9,895 bases of DNA from Chloroflexota bacterium (GCA_005880175.1 VBJR01000373.1:1-9895), one strand, 5' to 3'. Shown: positions 1 to 5,533, counted from the stretch's first letter. Notes: generated from the sequence alone by a model not told the origin. Program-made: numbers and translations.

Positions 1-297
1 GGACGCCACGTGCTCGACCGCGCGGGCGAAGCCGATCTGCAGCCGCTGGTCGCGCGTCTCGGCCAGCAGGCGCGACGCCCGGGCCAGGCAGAGATCGCCG
101 ATCAGCAGGCGGGGCGGGTCCGGCGGCCGGCCGCCGGTCGTCTGGAGCTCCATCGCGGTCTCGACCATGGCCGCGGCCAGGGCCACCGCCGGCGCCGCGT
201 GCTGCCGGTAGTACGCGTACACCTCGCGCATGCCGCCCTCCCAGACGGACTCCAGGCCGGCCAGGTGGGCCTCGATACCTTCGACCGTTGCGTTCAT
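1..297 (-). CDS. Polyprenyl synthetase-like protein, N-terminal part (cut by window edge)
   Basis: Ninety-nine codons are visible, from ATG at 297 running off the left edge. The residues around 62-76 (LLIGDLCLARASRLLAE) match the helix that follows the first aspartate-rich motif in trans-isoprenyl diphosphate synthases, where GDxLLARA is typical. The preceding helix (AVALAAAMVETAMELQ) looks like the helix that normally leads into LxHDDxxD. The aspartate-rich DDxxD itself is absent; a short loop TTGGRPPDPP stands in its place. If the family call is right, this is either a non-catalytic homologue or a divergent enzyme that uses only the second motif, which lies outside the window. The start codon overlaps the stop of the upstream TetR gene (ATGA), so the two are probably co-transcribed and translationally coupled. 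The coding call is firm; the family call rests on one motif and is tentative. Confidence 0.55.
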   Translation of the reverse strand, partial: MNATVEGIEAHLAGLESVWEGGMREVYAYYRQHAAPAVALAAAMVETAMELQTTGGRPPDPPRLLIGDLCLARASRLLAETRDQRLQIGFARAVEHVAS

Positions 298-908
298 CGG
301 TCGTCCGGCTGGAGCAGGCTGCCGGCGAGCTGCCGGAAGGCCGAGAGGGCGCGGACGCAGGACTCGTCGTCCCGCGTGACCACGTAGTACAGGCCGAAGC
401 CCAGGACCGTGTTCAGCACCAGCGGCACCAGCACCTCCCGGCTGACCAGCAGGCGGACGCGGCCGCCCGCCTCGAGGCGGTCGATCTGCTCCTGGATCAC
501 CTCGCGGTACCGCGTGAACAGCTCTGGCAGGTACGCGCGCAGCCGGTCGGTCCGGGGCGCCTGGACCAGCAGGTCGAACGCGGCGAGCTGCATGTCGCCC
601 AGCTTGCGCAGCGTGTCCCAGATCGACTCGACGCCGAGCTCGAGCGCCTCCAGCGGGTCGTCGAGCTGGTTGCAGGCGGCCCGCAGCTCCTCGACGGACC
701 GGGCCGTCAGGTAGCGCCAGGCCTCGACCAGCAGCTCCGACTTCGTGGGAAAGTAGTACTGCAGGTTGCCGATCGCGACACCGGCCCGGGAGGCGATCGC
801 CCGGACGCTCGTGCCTGCGTACCCGTTCTCCAGGAGCGACTCCGCGGCGGCCCGGACGATCTGCTGCCGGGCGTTGGCGGAACCGTCGGTCGCGAGGCTG
901 CCGGTCAT
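294..908 (-). CDS. TetR/AcrR-family transcriptional regulator
   Basis: The 204-residue protein has the usual length and layout of a one-component TetR repressor. The N-terminal three-helix DNA-binding domain spans about residues 12-60: ARQQIVRAAAESLLENGYAGTSVRAIA, then the recognition helix around AGVAIGNLQYYFPTKSELL, where the YYFPTK turn is diagnostic. The rest is a variable all-helical ligand and dimerisation domain, so the inducer cannot be read from sequence. The ATG at 908 sits inside a perfect 10-bp palindrome, and a -10-like box lies 6 nt upstream, suggesting a leaderless transcript under self-repression. Downstream it overlaps the polyprenyl synthetase-like gene by 4 nt. The KDPG-type aldolase starts 79 bp away in the opposite direction and is another possible target. 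Confidence 0.93.
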   Translation of the reverse strand: MTGSLATDGSANARQQIVRAAAESLLENGYAGTSVRAIASRAGVAIGNLQYYFPTKSELLVEAWRYLTARSVEELRAACNQLDDPLEALELGVESIWDTLRKLGDMQLAAFDLLVQAPRTDRLRAYLPELFTRYREVIQEQIDRLEAGGRVRLLVSREVLVPLVLNTVLGFGLYYVVTRDDESCVRALSAFRQLAGSLLQPDDR

Positions 909-925
909 ACGTATGTATTAGTGTA
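906..925 (-). promoter_or_regulatory. TetR promoter with palindromic candidate operator
   Basis: CATACGTATG at 906-915 is a perfect 10-bp palindrome that includes the TetR start codon. It sits in an AT-rich island inside very GC-rich DNA. On the minus strand, two -10-like hexamers precede the start: TACACT (925-920) and TAATAC (920-915). The second would place the transcription start on the ATG. A repressor bound here would block its own initiation. TetR operators are usually longer than 10 bp, so this may be only the core. Confidence 0.45.
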
Positions 926-973
926 GCGGCGTCTGGCCGTGCGCCGGCCCTCCCCACGCCGTCGAGGTTGTCG

Positions 974-979
974 TACGGT
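974..979 (+). promoter_or_regulatory. -10 box for a leaderless aldolase transcript
   Basis: TACGGT lies 8 nt before the GTG at 988, which puts the expected transcription start on or next to that codon. No Shine-Dalgarno sequence is correctly spaced from the GTG; the only GAGG (964-967) is 20 nt upstream. No convincing -35 box is visible. Confidence 0.35.
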
Positions 980-987
980 TGTGCCCT

Positions 988-1626
988 GTGCTGACGCGTG
1001 AGCAGGTCTTCCCGACCCGCGTCGCGGGGATCATTCGCGGCGACGATCCAGAAGCGGCCTTCCGTGCCTGCGTCGCCGCCATGGAGGGCGGCATCGCGAC
1101 GGTGGAGGTCACGATGACCGTCCCGTCCTGCCTCGACATCGTCCGCGGCCTGGTGGCCAGCACCGGCGGGAGCTACCCGGTGGGCGTGGGCAGCGTCATG
1201 GAGGCGGAGACGGTGGCGCAGGCCAGGCAGGCCGGCGCCGCGTTCGTCGTGACGCCTGTCGTCATCCCGGCCGTGGCCGAGGCCTGCGCCCGCGAGGACA
1301 TCCTGTGCGTCCTGGGCGCGCTCACGCCGACCGAGGTCTACCAGGCGCGGATGGCCGGGGCGGACCTGGTCAAGATCTTCCCCGTCCAGGCGGTGGGCGG
1401 CCCCGACTACGTGCGGTGGCTGCAGGGCCCGATGCCCGGCATGCCGCTGTGGGTCTCGGGCGGGGTGGAGATCGACCAGGTCGAGCTGTACCTGTCCCTG
1501 GGGGTCGCCGCGGTCGGCCTGACCACGGCGCTGTTCCCGCCGGACGCGGTGCAGCGCGGCGACATGGCGCTGATCACGAACCTGGCCCGGCGGGCGACCG
1601 CCGCGACGGGCGCCGTCTGGGCCTGA
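988..1626 (+). CDS. KDPG/KHG-type class I aldolase (2-keto-3-deoxy-6-phosphogluconate aldolase family)
   Basis: The 212-residue protein matches the usual length of this TIM-barrel family, which cleaves 2-keto-3-deoxy sugar phosphates or 4-hydroxy-2-oxoglutarate to pyruvate plus an aldehyde. Visible landmarks, numbered from the GTG, are IIRGDDPEAA near 15-24, the catalytic Glu40 in VEVTM, LTPTE at 112-116, the Schiff-base Lys129 in DLVKIFPVQAVGG, and the phosphate-loop region VSGGV near 156-160. The position matching E. coli Arg49 is Thr44, and the usual GTV and PTGG motifs read GSV and VSGG, so the substrate may not be KDPG. I chose GTG 988 over the in-frame TTG at 979 because of the -10 spacing. 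No other Entner-Doudoroff gene is nearby. It is divergent from the TetR gene and may be regulated by it. Confidence 0.88.
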   Translation: MLTREQVFPTRVAGIIRGDDPEAAFRACVAAMEGGIATVEVTMTVPSCLDIVRGLVASTGGSYPVGVGSVMEAETVAQARQAGAAFVVTPVVIPAVAEACAREDILCVLGALTPTEVYQARMAGADLVKIFPVQAVGGPDYVRWLQGPMPGMPLWVSGGVEIDQVELYLSLGVAAVGLTTALFPPDAVQRGDMALITNLARRATAATGAVWA

Positions 1627-1631
1627 CGCCC

Positions 1632-1639
1632 GGGGCCCC
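1632..1639. other. Short GC palindrome between convergent genes
   Basis: GGGGCCCC fills most of the 13-bp gap between the aldolase stop (1626) and the 2H phosphoesterase stop (1640). It is too short to be a convincing terminator on its own. Transcripts from the two genes probably overlap here. Confidence 0.2.
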
Positions 1640-2173
1640 TCAGGTCCCGTTCCGGCCCAGCGGGAAGCGGTGGCCGGCGCGCCAGCGGCCGGCCTCGTCC
1701 TGCAGCATCAGCCACGCCTCCGACGCGTGGGCCGCGATCGGGAGGCCCGGCGCGACCCTGGACTCCACCCGGTCCAGCACCGAGTGGTCCGACTGCTGGG
1801 CCACGGTCAGGTGCGGGATCACCTCCTTGAACGCGCCGCCGTACGGGGGGCGGTGCGGGTACAGGGCCCAGATCCGGCTGGTCAGCTCGCGCAGGAACCC
1901 GTCCGGCTCGGGGGCCAGGTAGAGGACGCCGCGCGAGAAGCGGCGCACGGCCACCAGCGCGTACGGCGTGGCCGCGACGGACGCGAACAGGGCCGCCAGT
2001 CGCTCCACGTCGGCCGGTGTGACGTCCTCGGGCGGCAGGAACGGGTAGAGCAGCGTGAGGTGGGCCGGGACGCCGGTCCGCGCGGAGTCGTCGAAGCGCT
2101 CGCGCCAGGGGCCGACGAGGCCCTCGGCCTCGGGCACCGGCACGATGAGGGCGCTCTCGCGCGGGTCGCTCAC
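1640..2173 (-). CDS. 2H phosphoesterase / 2'-5' RNA ligase family protein
   Basis: The 177-residue protein carries the two HxT motifs that define the 2H phosphoesterase superfamily: AHLTLLYPF (His38, Thr40) and PHLTVAQ (His121, Thr123), about 80 residues apart as expected. Members act on 2'-5' linkages or cyclic phosphates in RNA or nucleotides. The cellular substrate of this subgroup is not established, so no gene symbol is given. The frame stays open upstream to 2353, but similarity starts at SDPRESALIVPVPEAE, and GTG at 2173 is the natural start. That GTG overlaps (GTGA) the stop codon of a remnant amidohydrolase C-terminus. This suggests the gene was, or sometimes is, the second gene of an operon translated by coupling. 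No good Shine-Dalgarno sequence precedes the GTG, consistent with coupling. Confidence 0.87.
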   Translation of the reverse strand: MSDPRESALIVPVPEAEGLVGPWRERFDDSARTGVPAHLTLLYPFLPPEDVTPADVERLAALFASVAATPYALVAVRRFSRGVLYLAPEPDGFLRELTSRIWALYPHRPPYGGAFKEVIPHLTVAQQSDHSVLDRVESRVAPGLPIAAHASEAWLMLQDEAGRWRAGHRFPLGRNGT

Positions 2174-2208
2174 GCCCGCTTCACGACGTCGCCGCCCTTC
2201 ACCACGCG
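2170..2208 (-). pseudogene. Remnant C-terminus of a third amidohydrolase copy
   Basis: The last 13 codons before the stop at 2170 read RVVKGGDVVKRA. The ten residues VVKGGDVVKR are identical to residues 399-408 of the amidohydrolase at 2428-3663 and close to VAKGGEVVKG in its partner at 3931-5169. At DNA level, 27 of 30 bases match (2176-2205 against 3622-3651, inverted). No amidohydrolase sequence precedes it on this strand: the upstream residues (MSSSSGTQ) match nothing in the paralogues. The shortest reading is a 20-codon frame from ATG 2232. The stop overlaps the GTG start of the 2H phosphoesterase by 4 nt, as in an operon. It is either the scar of a lost or moved gene, or one end of an invertible segment. 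Confidence 0.75.
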
Positions 2209-2308
2209 CTGCGTACCGGAGCTCGACGACATCGTTACATGTTGCCACCCCGCGTGAAGAAACCCTGACGTACGCCGGTCGAGGTGCGTCGCGCGCCGCC
2301 CGGGCCGG

Positions 2309-2324
2309 CGGGTTGACCAACCCG
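2309..2324. other. Inverted repeat in the amidohydrolase upstream region
   Basis: CGGGTT and AACCCG form a perfect 6-bp stem around the loop GACC. It lies about 105 bp before the amidohydrolase start at 2428 and about 135 bp before the 2H phosphoesterase start on the other strand, so it could be an operator or a weak terminator. Apart from this and the pseudogene tail, I see no gene in 2174-2414. Confidence 0.25.
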
Positions 2325-2414
2325 TACCGACCAGCCCGCCGCCGGTTCTCCACCCCTCACCGACACGCCTCCTGGCGGAGGCGGGCGACCGACCTCCGCT
2401 GACCCGTGCGGCTT

Positions 2415-2420
2415 TACCAT
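2415..2420 (+). promoter_or_regulatory. -10 box for a leaderless amidohydrolase transcript
   Basis: TACCAT is followed by 7 nt and then the ATG at 2428, the spacing expected for a leaderless actinobacterial promoter. There is no Shine-Dalgarno sequence before 2428. The ATG at 2419 overlaps this box and is therefore an unlikely start. The paralogue's N-terminus (MSTAFFADALYD) also aligns with a start at 2428 (MPTVVFADALYD). Confidence 0.5.
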
Positions 2421-2427
2421 GCCAGCC

Positions 2428-3663
2428 ATGCCCACCGTTGTCTTCGCCGATGCCCTGTACGATCCCGCGACCGCCGAGACGGTCCGGTCCGCGGCCGTGG
2501 TGATCGACGGCGGCCGCGTCCAGGCGGCCGGCCCGCGCGACCAGGTGCACGTCCCAGCCGACGCCGATCGCGTCGACGCCGAGGGCCTCACACTGCTGCC
2601 CGGGCTGATCGACTGCCACGTCCACCTGCGCTCGAGGGGCAACGGGCGCGACCTCGCCGAGCAGCTGCAGACGCCGCCCAGCCTCTGGGTGCTGAACGCG
2701 GTGCCCGCCGCCCGGGCGACGCTGGACGCCGGCTTCACGGCGGTGCGGGACGCGGGCGGGACCCCGGCCGGGGTGCGGATGGCGATCGACCAGGGGATGT
2801 TCCCGGGGCCGCGCATGAAGGTCGCGGTGACGGGACTGAGCCAGACCGGAGGGCACACGGACCACACGTTCATGTGCGGCGTGAACCTCACGCCGCCGCT
2901 GCCGGACGTGCCGCACCCGGTGGTGGACGGGGTGGAGCCGATGCGCAAGCGGGTTCGGGAGACGATCCGGGCGGGCGCCGACTGGATCAAGCTGTGCACG
3001 TCCGGGGGCGTGCTGTCCCCGAACGACCTGCCCCACCACGCGACGCTGACGATCGAGGAGATCCGGGCCGCGGTGGAGGAGGCGGCGGCGCAGGGCCGCA
3101 AGGTCATGGCGCACGCGCAGGCCAACGCCGGGATCAAGAACGCGCTGCGGGCCGGCGTGGCGACGATCGAGCACGGGATCTGGCTGGACGGGGACGCGAT
3201 CGAGATGCTGCTCGACGGCGGCCGGGCGCTGGTGCCGACACTGGTCGCCCCGCTCTGGGTGATCCGCCACGCCGAGCAGGGCCGCATGCCGGCCTGGGCC
3301 GCCGACAAGGGCCGCGCCGTCTTCGACGACCACAAGGCGAGCGTGCGGCTGGCGATCGAGTCGGGCGTCGAGGTGGCGTTCGGCACGGACACCGGCGTGG
3401 GCCCGCACGGCACGAACGGCGAGGAGTTCCTGCTGCTCCACGAGCTGGGCATGCCGGCCGACGACTGCCTGCGCGCGGCCACGACGGTGGCGGCGAAGGT
3501 GGTGGGCTGGGACGGCCAGGCGGGCACGCTGGCCCCGGGCGCCTACGGCGACGTGATCGGCGTCCCGGGCGACCCCCTGGAGAACCTGGACCTGGTGGCC
3601 AGGGCGGAGAACGTCCACCTGGTGGTCAAGGGCGGCGACGTGGTGAAGCGCCGGGCCGGCTGA
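2428..3663 (+). CDS. Metal-dependent amidohydrolase, imidazolonepropionase/prolidase-like (copy A)
   Basis: The 411-residue cytosolic enzyme belongs to the amidohydrolase superfamily (COG1228). The N-terminal part of a small beta domain ends in LLPGLIDCHVHL, with metal ligands His64 and His66. The TIM barrel carries the probable carboxylated bridging Lys188 (DWIKLCTSGG), His229 (VMAHAQ), His249 (TIEHGIW) and the catalytic Asp321 (FGTDTG). The C-terminus returns to the beta domain (VPGDPLENLDLV...VVKGGDVVKR). Characterised relatives with this layout are dipeptidases such as Xaa-Pro or Xaa-Arg peptidases, so a peptide or N-acyl amino acid substrate is plausible but unproven. No signal peptide is visible. 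It faces a close paralogue tail to tail (3931-5169), and its last 30 bp are repeated inverted at 2176-2205. Start 2428 is chosen over 2419 from the promoter spacing and the paralogue alignment. Confidence 0.92.
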   Translation: MPTVVFADALYDPATAETVRSAAVVIDGGRVQAAGPRDQVHVPADADRVDAEGLTLLPGLIDCHVHLRSRGNGRDLAEQLQTPPSLWVLNAVPAARATLDAGFTAVRDAGGTPAGVRMAIDQGMFPGPRMKVAVTGLSQTGGHTDHTFMCGVNLTPPLPDVPHPVVDGVEPMRKRVRETIRAGADWIKLCTSGGVLSPNDLPHHATLTIEEIRAAVEEAAAQGRKVMAHAQANAGIKNALRAGVATIEHGIWLDGDAIEMLLDGGRALVPTLVAPLWVIRHAEQGRMPAWAADKGRAVFDDHKASVRLAIESGVEVAFGTDTGVGPHGTNGEEFLLLHELGMPADDCLRAATTVAAKVVGWDGQAGTLAPGAYGDVIGVPGDPLENLDLVARAENVHLVVKGGDVVKRRAG

Positions 3664-3675
3664 CGGGCTCGCCGC

Positions 3676-3690
3676 GGCACCGAGGGTGCC
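3676..3690 (+). terminator. Hairpin, likely terminator of amidohydrolase copy A
   Basis: GGCACC and GGTGCC pair perfectly over a 3-nt loop (GAG), starting 13 bp after the stop at 3663. There is no T tract, which is common for terminators in high-GC actinobacteria. The equivalent hairpin follows copy B. Confidence 0.45.
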
Positions 3691-3746
3691 CTCCGGTGGG
3701 CTAACACTGTGCTGCCTCTGGGTGGCAAGTGGTTCACGAGCGAGCA

Positions 3747-3801
3747 TTGCCGCGTGTGAGAGTGGTCATTGGCCGAGCATCACCACGCTCACCCGCAGCA
3801 A
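3747..3801. terminator. Central stem-loop, possible bidirectional terminator
   Basis: Bases 3747-3769 pair with 3779-3801 at 19 of 23 positions, around a 9-nt loop (3770-3778). It lies at the symmetry centre between two converging genes and reads almost the same from either strand, so it could stop transcripts from both sides. No T tract is present. Confidence 0.4.
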
Positions 3802-3837
3802 CGGCCATGAACGCACCGCTTGTCGGCAGGACTGTTC

Positions 3838-3853
3838 GTGGCACAAATGCCAC
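3838..3853. other. 16-bp inverted repeat inside the right palindrome arm
   Basis: GTGGCACAAATGCCAC has a perfect 6-bp stem with loop CAAA. Its right half is part of the 11-bp block shared with the left arm; the left half is not conserved there (GTGGCAAGTGGTTCAC at 3721-3736 region pairs poorly). It could be a protein-binding site, but no neighbouring promoter is visible. Confidence 0.25.
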
Positions 3854-3883
3854 CCAGATGTGGCTCGATGCTAGCCCACCGGA

Positions 3884-3899
3884 GGCACCCTTCGGTGCC
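3884..3899 (-). terminator. Hairpin, likely terminator of amidohydrolase copy B
   Basis: GGCACC and GGTGCC pair perfectly over a 4-nt loop. It lies 31 bp downstream of copy B's stop on the minus strand, and is the counterpart of the hairpin at 3676-3690. No T tract follows. Confidence 0.4.
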
Positions 3900-3930
3900 C
3901 GCCGCCCCGGCGCCGCGCCGAGTCCGTCAG

Positions 3931-5169
3931 TCAGCCCCGTCCCTTCACGACCTCGCCGCCCTTCGCCACCAGGCGCACGTTCTCGGGCCGGGCGAGCAGC
4001 GCGAGGTCGGCCAGCGGGTCCCCGGGCACGCCCACCAGGTCGCCGTGGGCGCCCGGGGCCAGCGTGCCCGCGGTGCCCTCCAGGCCCAGCACCCGGGCGG
4101 CGACGGTCGTCGCGCTGCGGATGCAGTCCGCGGCCGGCATGCCCACCTCCTGGAGCAGCAGCAGCTCCTCGCCGTTGGAGCCGTGCGGGCCGACGCCGGT
4201 GTCCGTGCCGTACGCCAGCGGCACGCCCGCCTCCACCGCCCGGCGCACGCTGACGCGGTGGTCCGCCGCGATGGCCAGGCCCTTCTCGGCCGCGAACGCG
4301 GGCATGCGGCCGGCCTTCGCGTGGCGCGTCACCCAGACCGGCGCGACCAGCGTCGGCACCAGCGCGCGGTCGCCGTCCCGCAGGAACAGGTCGAGCGCCT
4401 CGTCGTCGATCCAGATCCCGTGCTCGATCGTGGTGACGCCGCCGCGCAGCGCGTTCTTGATCCCGGCCGCCGCCTGCGCGTGCGCCATCACCCTGCGGCC
4501 CTGCGTCGCCGCCTCCTGGACCGCCGCCTGGATCTCGTCCAGCGTGAACGTGGCGTGGTGCGGCGCGTCGCCCGGCGACAGCACGCCGCCCGACGTGCAC
4601 AGCTTGATCCAGTCCGCGCCCGCCCGGACCAGCTCCCGCACCCGCTTGCGCATCGGCTCGACGCCGTCCACGACGCTGCCGGGCAGGTCCGGCGCCGGGT
4701 GCCAGAGCAGGTCCACGCCGCACGGGAAGCGCTGGTCCGCGTGGCCGCCGGTCTGGCTCAGGATCTGGATGGCCAGCACCATCCGGGGCCCCGGGAAGTA
4801 GCCGCGCTCCACCGCGATCCGGACCGCCGCCGGCGTGCCGCCCGCGTCGCGCACGGTCGTGAACCCGGCCTCGATCGTCTGGCGGCAGGAGCCGACCGCG
4901 TTCAGCAGCGTCCGGCTGAACGGCGACGCGAGCATCTCGCCCAGGACGATGCCGTCGCCCCGGAAGCACAGGTGGACGTGGCAGTCGATCAGCCCCGGGA
5001 GCAGCGTCAGGCCCTCGGCATCGACCCGGGCGGCGTCCGCGGGGACGTGCACCTGGTCGCGCCGGCCGGCCGCGACGACCCGGCCGCCGTCCACCAGGAG
5101 GGCCGCCGGCCGGGTCGTCTCGGCCGTGATGGGGTCGTAGAGCGCGTCGGCGAAGAATGCGGTGGACAT
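3931..5169 (-). CDS. Metal-dependent amidohydrolase, imidazolonepropionase/prolidase-like (copy B)
   Basis: The 412-residue paralogue of copy A keeps every active-site position: His64 and His66 (IDCHVHL), Lys189 (DWIKLCTSGG), His230 (VMAHAQ), His250 (TIEHGIW) and Asp323 (YGTDTG). By eye about two-thirds of residues are identical to copy A. The differences cluster around residues 70-97 and 145-168, regions that in this family line the substrate pocket, so the two may prefer different substrates. Unlike copy A, it has a strong Shine-Dalgarno sequence AGGAGG (5176-5181, minus strand) 6 nt before the ATG, so the two copies do not share their 5' control region. No signal peptide is visible. It is convergent with copy A and divergent from the small membrane-protein gene at 5231. 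A dipeptidase-like role is a family-level inference. Confidence 0.92.
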   Translation of the reverse strand: MSTAFFADALYDPITAETTRPAALLVDGGRVVAAGRRDQVHVPADAARVDAEGLTLLPGLIDCHVHLCFRGDGIVLGEMLASPFSRTLLNAVGSCRQTIEAGFTTVRDAGGTPAAVRIAVERGYFPGPRMVLAIQILSQTGGHADQRFPCGVDLLWHPAPDLPGSVVDGVEPMRKRVRELVRAGADWIKLCTSGGVLSPGDAPHHATFTLDEIQAAVQEAATQGRRVMAHAQAAAGIKNALRGGVTTIEHGIWIDDEALDLFLRDGDRALVPTLVAPVWVTRHAKAGRMPAFAAEKGLAIAADHRVSVRRAVEAGVPLAYGTDTGVGPHGSNGEELLLLQEVGMPAADCIRSATTVAARVLGLEGTAGTLAPGAHGDLVGVPGDPLADLALLARPENVRLVAKGGEVVKGRG

Positions 5170-5180
5170 GGCGATCCTCC

Positions 5181-5186
5181 TATTCT
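5181..5186 (+). promoter_or_regulatory. -10 box for the small membrane protein gene
   Basis: TATTCT is the best TANNNT match in the 61-bp gap between the divergent genes. It would give a leader of about 35-40 nt. No -35 box is found at normal spacing, since TGGACA at 5163-5168 is only 12 nt away. The same bases overlap the edge of copy B's Shine-Dalgarno sequence on the opposite strand. Confidence 0.3.
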
Positions 5187-5230
5187 GGACGCGTCACACC
5201 TGGCTCTCGCAGCCACAGGGGGGTAGAAAG

Positions 5231-5509
5231 ATGTTGCTGTTCCTGATCGCGCTGATCGTCGCCGCCGGCGGCGTCGGGATCTACGCGCACTACAACACGG
5301 GCGCTCACGACATCACGCTTCGGACGTACCACTTCGCGGGCGTGCCGGACTGGTGGCCGGCGGCCATCGCGGCCGGCGTGGTGTTGTTCGTCTTCCTGGT
5401 CCAGGCGATCTACGCGAGCATCCGCATCCGGATGCTGAAGAGCGCGAACCGCCGGACGCCGACGATCGGAGCGACCACCAGCCGGCCGGCGTCGTCCACC
5501 AGCCGGTAG
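5231..5509 (+). CDS. Small two-helix membrane protein (LapA/DUF1049-like)
   Basis: The 92-residue protein has a hydrophobic segment at about residues 1-18, a short polar stretch with an HDITLRTYHFAGVPDWW region (about 26-42), a second hydrophobic helix (about 43-66) and a basic, Ser/Thr-rich tail. A helix, a short loop containing an N-x-x-x-(V/I)-T-(L/V) pattern, a second helix and a basic end resemble the LapA/DUF1049 family of inner-membrane proteins, but that is a weak match and the role here is unknown. ATG 5231 is preceded by a G-rich stretch (GGGGGGTAGAAAG), the only ribosome-binding candidate. The in-frame ATG at 5162 lies inside copy B's coding region and is unlikely. The gene ends 37 bp before the HAD gene, which appears to have its own promoter. 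Confidence 0.75.
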   Translation: MLLFLIALIVAAGGVGIYAHYNTGAHDITLRTYHFAGVPDWWPAAIAAGVVLFVFLVQAIYASIRIRMLKSANRRTPTIGATTSRPASSTSR

Positions 5510-5533
5510 CACGGGCCGGGAGGCGCGGCGCGG

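Larger units (their letters stand above)
3664..3930. repeat. Intergenic imperfect palindrome between the convergent amidohydrolases
   Basis: This 267-bp gap holds no gene. From 3676 to 3899 the two halves are inverted copies of each other. There are exact complementary blocks of 13 bp (CTCCGGTGGGCTA at 3691-3703 with 3872-3884) and 11 bp (TCTGGGTGGCA at 3717-3727 with 3848-3858), matching hairpins at both ends, and a 23-bp imperfect stem in the middle. The right arm holds about 25-30 extra bases near 3802-3836. The similarity continues towards both stop codons (TGACGGRCTCG), so the flanks were probably duplicated together with the genes. A 6-bp direct repeat CGCCGC borders the palindrome (3670-3675 and 3900-3905), which also fits a small mobile element. 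Confidence 0.7.

Noticed and set aside
979..987. TTG at 979 as the aldolase start
   Set aside because: It adds only MCP, overlaps the -10-like box, and the GTG at 988 has better spacing.
2313..2318. TTGACC as a -35 box for amidohydrolase A
   Set aside because: No -10 box lies 16-19 nt downstream, and it is about 95 bp from the TACCAT box that fits the start codon.
2174..2353. N-terminal extension of the 2H phosphoesterase to ATG 2353
   Set aside because: The added residues are Arg-rich without family similarity and would read through the amidohydrolase remnant in another phase. The GTG at 2173 gives the normal family length.
2170..3747. A 525-codon minus-strand open frame across amidohydrolase A
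   Set aside because: Only its last 13 codons resemble a protein. The rest is the antisense of the real plus-strand gene.
3836..3853. A sigma-54 promoter, suggested by TGGCAC followed by TGC
   Set aside because: The spacing does not fit GG-N10-GC, high-GC actinobacteria generally lack sigma-54, and no gene starts downstream on that strand.
5162..5230. ATG 5162 as the start of the small membrane protein
   Set aside because: It lies inside the coding region of the divergent amidohydrolase, adds a non-hydrophobic leader, and would precede the best -10 box.
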